Shown here piece after piece: positions 55,651 through 64,000 of a DNA stretch of 64,000 nt (the first letter of the stretch is position 1; every line of letters begins with the position of its first letter). The notes beneath the pieces were generated by a model, which saw only the letters and a program-made list of their open reading frames with translations, made no database searches and was not told where the DNA came from. The stretch comes from Adiantum capillus-veneris (lineage: Eukaryota > Streptophyta > Polypodiopsida > Polypodiales > Pteridaceae): positions 28,103,709-28,167,708 of the forward strand of contig CM043971.1 of assembly GCA_014529385.2 (NCBI GenBank). The letters are read 5' to 3'. Both the position numbers and the translations under genes were made by a program.

Positions 55651-56999
55651 CGGGGATACTTTTAAACTATGTATCTCTGTCTTTTGACGAGAGAGTGTGT
55701 GTGCAAGAAGAGTTCCAGAGAACCATCTTCTCTATATGGAGAAAGACAGAGAGTGAGAGAGAGAGAAATACCTGTTTTTTCTCTATTCGTGAGGTGTGCA
55801 ATGTCTCCTGAGAAGATGCCCGATCCTGCCCTTCTCGAAAGCGTTGTGTACGCTGCTGTTTCTTTATCTTGTGCGCGAACTTTCAATCCTGTGCACTCCA
55901 CCTGTGTGTTGTGTACGATGCCGAGCTTGCTCCTCTACGCGCGCGTATACTCCAACTGTGTGCAATCCGTGTGCGCTTTCTGTTGTTTTGCTGCTGCGCC
56001 TGCTTTCTCTGTGTGCGTTGCTCGTGCGCTCTCTGTGTGCCTAATCTTGATAGGGTTTATTAGAATGCCACGTATGCTAGATGTCCATGTTTTATCATAG
56101 GATTAAAAAAACAAAAGCAATATAAAAAATTAACCAATTCACACGGCCAAAATTAAAGAAATCATGGTTGAAAATATGAAAAAACATGCGTAACTCTATA
56201 CTAGGAATTCACTTTTAAAAAAAAATCTTGGGCGCTGCCCCTAAGCCCGCGGGGCGCCCTGCCCCAGGACCCCGCCCAAACAATATCCCAAAATCAACCT
56301 CCCAAGCCCGCCGCCATCGAGAGCGCTATATTCCACATCCCCATCAAGAGCGCTACCCCCAAACCTCACGTGGAAGCGCTGCCTTGTCACCCCATTGTGG
56401 CATTGCCCTAAGACCCCACATCTGGAGTGCTAAATGGGAACATTCTTCATTAGTGAAATTTTGAACATAAATTATATTAGCATATACTTAAATATAATAC
56501 AAATATTAACATATTAGCTATACTACTAATTTACTATAGCAGTTCTAGATTATGTCCCATACTATATTTAAGGTGCCAAAGGTTTGGCCTTATGGTCCTA
56601 GATTTAGCCAAGTGGTCAACACATATAGGACCAAGTGCACACTGTGCCACAAAACTTGGCCACCACTTCACTTGCCAAAGTTTAGGCCAGGTCAATCCTA
56701 ATTTCCAATGTTCTTATTATGTCACCTTTTGCCTCGTGGAAAACCTAGGCTTGTTTTCACATACTCAGGCACTTCAAGCCACAATAAATTTTCATTACTC
56801 TTCGGCAACCCTTTTGTTCAAGTCTTTGAAAAAACATTGTTTAAGGCCACCCTAAACCATTTTCATTTAGGGGTGTCTAAAACTAGCTTTTTGGCAATTC
56901 GAGAAGAAAATGGTCAAAGTTTTATACTTAGTTTTAACCACTTGACCAATTCAAATATTGGAAAGCAAGGTCTTGTAATACTTTTCTTATGGTCCTATC

Positions 57000-58760
57000 A
57001 CAGTTAAAACTGGCAGTGGGTATCACTAGTCCAACCTATGCTCTCATATAGCAAAGAGGCTTTTGGTTCAAGATGCACCACTTTCCAACCTTGATTCCAT
57101 TAAAGAAATGAGGCTACTTAACATAGCAAAGCAAGGTACAAGGTCCTAAGGTGTTCAACCTTGGATATTGGCATTATAACTAGGTCCACCACTTGTCCAA
57201 GCTATCCTCTATAAAGAAAGGGGGTTTTCGTTTCAAGGTCCACCAGGTGTGTCAACTTTCTAATATAAAAGGGAGTTTCTTTTCAAGGTCCACCACTGTC
57301 AACCTTGAAAGACTCAAGATACTGGGAACATTGGAAGCATAGGCCTATATAGTTGATAGGTGGCAGTGGGTATTAAAACTAGTCAACCTATGCTCTAATA
57401 TACAAAGAGGCTTGGTTCTTCCACCACCACTTGTCCAACCTTACTTCCATTAAAGAAATAGGGCTACTAAACATTGCAAGCAAGTAGCAAAGTCCTAAGT
57501 TTTCACCTTGATATTGGGCATTATAACTAGGTCCACCACTTGTCCAAGCTATGCTTCTGATATAGAAAAGGGGATTTTGTTTCAAGGTCCACCACGTGTT
57601 CAACCTTGAAAGACTCAAGGGATACTTGGACATTGGAAAGCATAGTCCTATAGTAGTTGATAGGTGGCAGTGGGTATTAAAACTAGGTCCAACCTATGCT
57701 CTAATATAGCAAAGAGGCTTGGTTTCAAGGTCCACCACTTGTCCAACCTTACTTCCATTAAAGAAATGAGGCTACGTAAACATTGGCAAGCAGGGTAGCA
57801 AAGTCCTAAGGGTTTCACCTTGATATTGGGCATTATAACTAGGTCCACCACTTGTCCAAAGCTATGCTCTGATATAGAAAGGGGATTTTTGTTTCAAGGT
57901 CCACCACGTGTTCAACCTTGAAAGACTCAAGGGATACTTGGACATTGGAAAGCATAGTCTATAGTAGTTGATAGGTGGCAGTGGGTATTAAAACTAGGTC
58001 CAACCTATGCTCTAATATAGCAAAGAGGCTTTGGTTTCAAGGTCCACCACTTGTCCAACCTTACTTCCATTAAAGAAATGAGGGGCTACGTAAACATTGG
58101 CAAGCAAGGTAGCAAAGTCCTAAGGTATTTCACCTTGGATATTGGGCATTATAACTAGGTCCACACACTTGTCCAAGCTATGCTCTGATATAGAAAGGGG
58201 ATTTTTGTTTCAAGGTCCACCACGTGTTCAACCTTGAAAGACTCAAGGGATACTTGGACATTGGAAAGCATAGTCCTATAGTAGTTGATAGGTGGCATGG
58301 TATTAAAACTAGGTCCAACCTATGCTCTTATAGCAAAGAGGCTTTGGTTTCAAGGTCCACCACTTGTCCAACCTTACTTCCTTTAAAGAAATGAGGGCTA
58401 CGTAAACATTGGCAAGCAAGGTAGCAAAGTCCTAAGGTATTTCACCTTGGATATTGGCATTATAACTAGGTCCACCACTTGTCCAAGCTATGCTCTGATA
58501 TAGAAGGGGATTTTTGTTTCAAGGTCCACCACGTGTTCAACCTTGAAAACTCAAGGGATACTTGGACATTGGAAAGCATAGTCCTATAGTAGTTGATAGG
58601 TGGCAGTGGGTATTACAACTAGGTCCACCACTTGTCCAACCTATGCTCTCATATAGCAAAGAGGCTTTGGTTTCAAGGTCCACCACTTGTCCAACCTTGC
58701 TTCCATTAATATAGCAAGGAGGATTTGGTCTCAAGGTTCACCACTTGTCCAACTATGCAA
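57000..58760 (+). repeat. Third array: about 310-bp unit containing the same 22-bp motif
   Basis: AACTAGGTCCACCACTTGTCC recurs near 57177, 57525, 57837, 58152 and 58462, giving spacings of about 310 bp. The unit has the motif two or three times plus a distinct filler (GATAGGTGGCAGTGGGTATTA). The array ends about 90 bp before the transposase exon and may be its intron. Confidence 0.92.
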
Positions 58761-58848
58761 ACCTTTTTCATGTTGTAGCATGATTTTTTGTTTGAAGATT
58801 ATTTTTCTATAACTATGGATTTAACAATGTAATCTTTTTACTTACAGG

Positions 58849-61800
58849 ATGGACTTCGAATCTGGGAGAAAGTACATATGATACTTGACAATGAAATCGT
58901 TGGTACTGGTTGTGTGTGTAGAACAGATCCAGATTCCACTTGTGGTGACAAAGATAGGGCTGGGAAATGTCTCCATACTAGTGGAGGAATGCTTGAAGGA
59001 TGTGGTCCTACCTTTTCCTACAATGGATACTTCATCTCTCCAAGCTCATTATGGAGTGCTGTTCGATGGTCAAAGCTTCTTTTGCAATCTTTTGTATTAA
59101 ATGGGAACCTAATTGATCCACACGAAAGCTACAATGGTGATGAAGAACATGATCATCTGATCCTCTAGTTACAGATGCAATACCTATGACAAGCCCAGAA
59201 TTTGAAGCAATGATTCGAGAGTCTTGGAGAAATCAGAGGGTCCTTTTAAAAGATGACACAATGATGCAAACCATGAATGAAGGACCATCTTATATGTATT
59301 TCCACATGATTATGTCAACTTTCAGGAACTTGGTCCTAATTGTGTGGGTGTGGGTATTGAAAGAGAAAATGCATGCATTCATGATGTGGTTGAAGTGGGT
59401 AGCATCACTTTGCTAAAGTGGCCCATCAAGCAGACAACAATGTTGAATGGGAGCCCATTACAACGCTTTGTTCCTGGATGGCATGCATGCTACATATGAG
59501 GATGTATTCCAACGATGGCAATGTTGGAAAAAAACTTGATGGGAGTAATGTTGTCCAGTTGTCAAGGAAGAGACGATACACTTCATGAACAGACTCAAAA
59601 ATCAAAAGCAGCACCAGCTTCGACTTTTTACCTTTCAAACAAATCAATTCAAAGGGTATCATGCATTGATTGTTGTGCACAAAAATGCTGCCAATTTGCA
59701 GATCGTGATATGGTGACAAGGTTACGACAACAATTTTGGGAGAGTCTCAAAATCACGCACTAATTATGTTTATGATGTTCTTTCTATATGTTATCAAAAG
59801 ATGAGAAGTCACGATACCAATTCAGGCTAAATGGCTCTATTGTTTGTTGTAGAGCATGGTATGAGCTACATGGAATACCAAAGACATCATTTTATCGATA
59901 CAAGGAGAACTTTGAAAATGGTGTGCCCAATATGTACATGGGAACACATGTACATTGAAGGGGACTTCAACATACTAGTTTAGCAAGAGCACTACTAAAT
60001 GAGTTTGTGGAAAACAACTCTGAGAAGATGCCACATAGAAGTAGAACACTGCTAGATGGCTCAAGAGAGACTCAATTGGTGATTCCATCAACTACAAACA
60101 AGTGGATATTTTATGTGAAATCAACACGACACTTGACCAAATGGGCTATGAAAGAAGCTATCCCAATCTTCTTTTGGTAGAATTTGGAACAAAGAGTACC
60201 CACATGTCACTTTAACAAAGACGAGTGAGTTCTCTAAGTGCAATATTTGTAGCTCAATCAAGGCAAGGTTAGAAGCTAAACCTTCCTTAAGAGAGAGCTC
60301 TTCTCTCTTGAGGAGAGAGAAGTTCACATGGCACAACAAAAGAGTTGCAGAAGCCTATATTATGCATGGCGCACGTATTCAGAAACTCAACCACAAAAAT
60401 ATGTATGCATAATCCATGATAAGATGGATCAAAAGAAGACTGCCATTCCTAGATTACGCATTGTTCCCAAGGGTGTGGATTCAGGATATAATCTGCAGGT
60501 GGCATTGATTGGCATGATCACTCATGACATGGAGAAGGTCATTACGGACACTTTTGTCTTGAATGGTTTGTGGCCAGCTGATCCAAATCTTACAATTGGC
60601 TCAATTGCTAATTGTTTACATAACCTCGAGAGGATAGATAAGCATCCTCTTGTGATATAGTAACAAATGGACTTCCAAGGAGCAATATTTCACTACTACA
60701 TGCTTTGAACTCAAGGGATGCTTTGGACTACCATAACTTGATGATGGAAAAGAGCCCATTGTGCAGTCGTCAAAATTGCAGAAGAGGAATTGGGGTCAAC
60801 ATTTCGCAGATTGCCAGAGAACTTGTTGCTACAATTTAATTGTGCAGGGAAAACAAAAATCGATATTATTTGCCTATTTGTCAATGCTTGTTGCAAGGGT
60901 GTTTTCAAAACCATCCAGCTGGGATTTTTTAATGGTTGGGCATACACATGAGGACATAGACGCCATGTTTAGTAGGTTTTCAGAGAAGTTGAGAGTTACA
61001 CAAACCTATACTTGCCACATTTGATGGATACATTACGAAACAGCTCATCTTCATCTCCAGCTCCATTTTTTCTCACAAAGATCCCCGATTTCAAGCAATA
61101 TTGTGATGCCTATCTTTGTGATGGACAAGACATACTTGTTGGACATTCCAAACCGCTTCAGTTCAGGTTCTTTATGCAGGATGAGACACCAATGATGCAA
61201 TATAAGGCACATGTAGGTGTATCAAGTTGGAGTGGAAGTATTCGCCTTTGGAAAACAACACAGAAGCAAGCCAATGTTACCACATGGAGATCCACCTCTA
61301 GTACAAATGGCGGAGTATGTCAAGGCCCACGAAGAAGTCATTTTGGGGCTAAAGAACTATATAAAATTTTGGAAAAATTTAGGGAATGGTTCAAGTATTC
61401 CGCGATATTATAGACCCGTGATAGATTATTGGAGTAAGGTAATGAAGAGATTGGAAAACAATCATATCAGAGGGAGTCTTGTATGAAATGTTTTGGCCAA
61501 AAACTCAAGAATATCTCACCTACAAAGCACTACAATGAATTTGCAACAAGGAGCAGAAAGATTCCTAGGCCTTGAAGAGTTGAACGATCATTTTTGTGGG
61601 CCTCAACGAGATAGGCAAGGGAAGAGTTTGACCCTATGTCTGATGTGCACCAAGGTGACTTTCTTATGCTTGTTCCGAGTGACACAGAAATCTATCCAGT
61701 GTGGCTTGCAATGGCTTTATCTGACATTGATAATGAGCCTACATCACCAAACTACAGAAAACTCTTGATTCAATATTGGGCACCTTGCGCGAGAAAAAGT

Positions 61801-62040
61801 GATGACAGATACTCAAGCTTACAGTAATTGTTGGAAGGGTTATTGGGTTTGTCAACTATAAGGACCCACAAGTGTGGGAAACTATAGATGCAATTGTTTG
61901 GTCCTGGAGACCCACAAAGAAGGACCATTTTCTAGAATAAAGATTCCAGAAAGACATGCTCTAAAAGCCAAAGAAGGCCTCACTCGTGCACATCAGCCAC
62001 ACTTGGATCAAAGTTCAGATATGGTATCAAATGTGGAGTA
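58849..62040 (+). pseudogene. DUF7869-type (DDE-like) transposase relic
   Basis: The first visible exon follows an acceptor (TTTACTTACAG before 58849). Reading across at least six frame changes: a Cys-rich part (GTGCVCRTDPDSTCGDK); QFRLNGSIVCCRAWYELHGI; KWIFYVKSTRHLTKWAMK; a first acidic site, IIHDKMDQKKT (60410-60440); the region expected to read QLDNCxxENKNR but here QFNCAGKTK, so the second Asp appears deleted; MVGHTHEDIDAMFSRFSE (60932-60985); and a C-terminus, KIPERHALKAKEG, before a stop at 62040. The HTHEDID box is the family hallmark. The protein would cut and rejoin element ends. Position near the right end fits. With frameshifts and a lost Asp this copy is inactive. Confidence 0.75.
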
Positions 62041-62320
62041 GAATTATGTGGAGCTTCTATTGTGACTATACTAGTCAATTTGTAAACAAAATCTTTTTTG
62101 TATCTTCCTTTGTTTTATGTAATTTATAGTTTTATTATTCAAATCCATGTGTTTGTACATCCTCTGACTTTTGGTGTTTATCACACCACAATCCTATGAA
62201 GATTTTCACTTTATTTACTAGCCACACACCTCAATTTTTCCCACTTTAAGTGAAAAATTCCCAAATTACATGAATTCGGTCGATTTGGAGATTCCCATAA
62301 TGTGAGATTTTTTACCAAAA
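62041..62320. other. 3' flank of the transposase and right end of the 30-kb element
   Basis: AT-rich DNA contains no motif copies or genes. It runs into the right terminal inverted repeat. Confidence 0.6.
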
Positions 62321-62336
62321 TACCTAATATGGTCTT
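62321..62336 (-). repeat. Right terminal inverted repeat
   Basis: TACCTAATATGGTCTT, the inverse of 32174-32189, followed directly by the duplicated GTCA (62337-62340). Confidence 0.9.
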
Positions 62337-62340
62337 GTCA

Positions 62341-62612
62341 GTTGCGCCTTTCGACTCCTGACTGAGTCCCAAAGTTGGCAGCAGCCGTGAGTAGATTCAT
62401 CCGAATCTGTCCACACTTGGTTTAGTGCCGTTAAGCTTGTCGATAATTGAGCGGGGCTGTAGGTGGATGCGGAAGATGAAGAAGCTAACTCGGCCCCTAT
62501 TCAAGGTCCGAATTCCTTGAAAAAAATGAGAGGAGGCGTTCGAGTGTGCTAGAGAATTTACTCGTAGCGCTAATTAAAAAATTAATCTTAAGTTTCTATC
62601 GCTCTGAGACCA
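62341..62612 (-). pseudogene. N-terminal gag fragment, leader and primer site of the host copia element
   Basis: On the minus strand the leader runs from the primer site TGGTCTCAGAGC (62601-62612). Gag-like sequence then opens with DKLNGTK (the usual KLNGTN start) and ends SQESKGATD at the transposon junction. One in-frame stop is present. It continues, in frame, with HPEDPEDKDS at 32170 leftwards. Confidence 0.75.
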
Positions 62613-62927
62613 TTGAGAACTTAGAGATTAACTGAATGTGATTATTATCACAATTAATTAATATGTCAACAAAAGAGTGGCAAATAAAATAGAGCAATAC
62701 AATAGATTGCACTTGAATGGAGAGTGAAGACCTTGTACAATTGACACTAATGGATTGATCGTCAAGTTGAGGGCGAGGAGAAGCATCATATGTTAATTTC
62801 ATAGGTGGAATAGACACATGTGAGACTTACATAGGTGAAAAGGCTACATGTGGAAGTAGTTAAGACTTTGGGAATAGAGTAGGTGGGAAAAAGTCCAAAC
62901 TTAATAAAATTATGAATTACTGTTACA
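62613..62927 (-). repeat. 5' LTR of the host copia element
   Basis: 315 bp, matching 29068-29406 with small deletions. It ends TGTTACA on the plus strand, followed by the duplicated CCTGC. Confidence 0.87.
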
Positions 62928-62932
62928 CCTGC

Positions 62933-63864
62933 TCGGCAAGCCCCCATTCCTCTCCCTCACCTTCGCTCTCGGGCTGCCATTCCTTGCACCTGGCGCTCCA
63001 CAGAGTTTAGAAATGGTTCACACGTAGCTACTTCCCCTTGCAGTGGCCATCCAATTGGTTGCGTTTTGCGCGTTGCGAGTCATCTCCTCGTCTCTAAAAA
63101 CTGGCAAAACCATACCCGTGGGGCGGCCTGAGGCGCTGGTCCACCACCAGCTGAAACACACAACAGCCCAAACAACTGATAGAACCTCAGCAACTCCTCC
63201 TATCCGCGTGTACTTGGAATGTGTCCCCACAACACTCGCATCCCCACATTCCTTTTCACACACTAAGAGGTGCTATCAAGTACTTGCGTCCTCTATTGTG
63301 TCTTGCACTAAAGTCCGACATCAATAGCACCCGTCAAAACGGATTGTCTACAAATAATTGAAAGCTTCTCTCTCCCTCTCTCTCTCATCTAGCTCTCTCT
63401 CTCTCTCGTCTCTCCCGCTCCCTCTATCTCGCTCGCTCTCCTCTCTCTCATCTCCCTCTCGCTCTCAATTCGAGCTGTCTCTCCCCTGTGGTGGTGTGTG
63501 TTGTGGTGTGTGCGCTCGCGCGGCACCCAGCTCTTTCTCGCAACGCTCGTTGGGCCAAATGAAAATGCATCCTTATCCTTTAAAAGGAAGAATTTGCTTG
63601 GTCCGATACCCGCGGGCTTTGTCACTCATCGCATGAAAACAGTAGGGCATTCTCCGTGTACTTCTAATCTTTCATTGAAAATTGAAAACCTGCATTTTGA
63701 AATCCAATGTCATTGCTTTTCTTGTCAAGAACTTTGCTTGGTCAAAGTCCCACGCACTAAAGCCTTCATGCAAGAAAATCCACAACTCACTAATTGTTGT
63801 CCGCATAACCTAAGAGACAGAGAGAGAGGAGAGAGAAGAGAGAGAGAGAAAGAGAGAGAGAAAG

Positions 63865-63896
<32 letters not shown>

Positions 63897-64000
63897 AGAG
63901 AAGAAGAGAGAAGATCATGAGCTTCCGAATGGGGTTTAATTGATGACCGGGTGTTAAGTTTATGGAAGGAACACACATGGGAGGTTATTCTTGGTAGACT
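62933..64000. other. Right flanking DNA with CT and GA tracts
   Basis: No recognisable gene on either strand. An interrupted CT-rich tract (63366-63490) and an interrupted GA tract (63818-63915) are present. This DNA was contiguous with that ending at 29060 before the copia insertion. Confidence 0.6.

Larger units (their letters stand above)
54360..56990. other. Central spacer between the two divergent gene systems
   Basis: This is the only sizeable part of the right half not made of motif arrays. It contains a CCCGCC-rich AT segment (54445-54535), a possible exon end with a good donor (GTAAGT at 55114), a 90-bp tandem repeat (55390-55650), a GC-rich patch (56225-56430), and a frame from 55799 with no recognised domain. 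The ParB gene departs leftwards and the transposase rightwards, so promoters of both may lie here. No coding sequence is certain. Confidence 0.5.
32170..62340. mobile_element. 30-kb TIR transposon with ParB-methyltransferase, SET, HAD and DUF7869 genes
   Basis: The target duplication is GTCA at 32170-32173 and 62337-62340. Terminal inverted repeats are 16 bp and perfect (AAGACCATATTAGGTA from 32174, with its inverse ending at 62336), followed by weaker similarity for about 30 bp. The element interrupts the gag gene of a copia retrotransposon, so both ends are independently fixed by host sequence. The length is 30,163 bp. Cargo is a minus-strand gene complex (34820-48420) and a plus-strand transposase relic (58849-62040), separated by arrays of a 22-bp motif. 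The superfamily is unassigned; the DUF7869-type protein is the likely mobilising enzyme, though this copy looks dead. Confidence 0.88.
29061..62932 (-). mobile_element. Defective Ty1/copia retrotransposon hosting the 30-kb element
   Basis: The duplication CCTGC occurs at 29061-29065 and 62928-62932. The 3' LTR (29066-29406) lies left and the 5' LTR (62613-62927) right. A polypurine tract, AAGGGGGGA on the minus strand, adjoins the left LTR. A primer site, TGGTCTCAGAGC (one mismatch to the plant iMet site), adjoins the right LTR. Without the 30-kb insertion the element would be about 3.7 kb. Gag is divided at 32173/62341. Integrase and RT carry internal deletions, so this copy was already non-autonomous. 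Matching outer and inner duplications prove the nesting order. Confidence 0.9.

Noticed and set aside
55669-56100. Membrane-like Cys/Leu-rich protein of 143 codons
   Set aside because: Three frames are open at once over the same stretch and the composition follows the local TGTG/CGCG-rich DNA; left as unassigned spacer.
32438-58760. CRISPR array
   Set aside because: The repeats are not separated by unique equal-length spacers, the surrounding genes are spliced eukaryotic exons, and no cas gene is present.
32174-62336. Giant-virus insertion as the source of the ParB, methyltransferase and SET genes
   Set aside because: Defined TIRs, a 4-bp duplication, a transposase relic, introns and no viral capsid or polymerase genes favour a transposon; viral ancestry of single genes is not excluded.
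32174-62336. Helitron or Maverick/Polinton element
   Set aside because: TIRs and a target duplication exclude a Helitron; no DNA polymerase B, retroviral-type integrase or capsid gene and a 4-bp rather than 6-bp duplication argue against Maverick.

Overview
The window looks like nuclear DNA from a large-genome land plant, most likely a non-seed lineage such as a fern or lycophyte. The reasons are spliced genes with short GT-AG introns, Ty1/copia elements with initiator-Met primer sites, plant-like HAD phosphatase exons, a DUF7869-type transposase relic, and long CT, GA and CA microsatellites. The species call is an inference and weak. I saw no ordinary single-copy host gene, rRNA, tRNA or CRISPR.

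Region 1 (1-29060) is a graveyard of mobile DNA. One copia family (called A here) is present as tandem LTR-internal-LTR copies: LTRs near 4412, 16136 and 21064 each have a primer site on one side and a polypurine tract on the other. Its copies carry a 2.35-kb CT/CA-rich insert downstream of RNase H, and in two copies the pol segment is inverted. A 3-kb coding-free LTR element (11947-14921, 5-bp target duplication) interrupts the integrase of another copy. A LINE reverse transcriptase relic, a CACTA-like end, a TTAA-flanked inverted-repeat element and a GGTTAT array complete the region.

Region 2 (29061-62932) is a nested structure. A defective copia element on the minus strand has a 3' LTR at 29066-29406 and a 5' LTR with primer site at 62601-62927. 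It is flanked by the 5-bp duplication CCTGC. Its gag gene is split by a 30,163-bp element (32174-62336) with 16-bp perfect terminal inverted repeats and a 4-bp duplication, GTCA.

The 30-kb element is the main discovery. On the minus strand it carries a ParB-like plus degenerate DNA-methyltransferase fusion gene (two exons). Three further exons lie downstream, each with a phase-1 acceptor that fits the donor of the methyltransferase exon and each ending in a stop: a SET domain, an FCP1/NIF-type HAD domain with a SAP-like tail, and a second FCP1/NIF-type HAD domain. Towards the right end, on the plus strand, lies a frameshifted DUF7869-type DDE transposase. Arrays of a roughly 22-bp motif fill the spaces, mostly in one orientation on the left (32.7-39.8 kb) and in the opposite orientation on the right (43.3-58.8 kb), as expected of subterminal transposase-binding repeats.

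Region 3 (62933-64000) is flanking DNA with microsatellites and no recognisable gene. All identifications rest on motif recognition by eye; no search or alignment was run.
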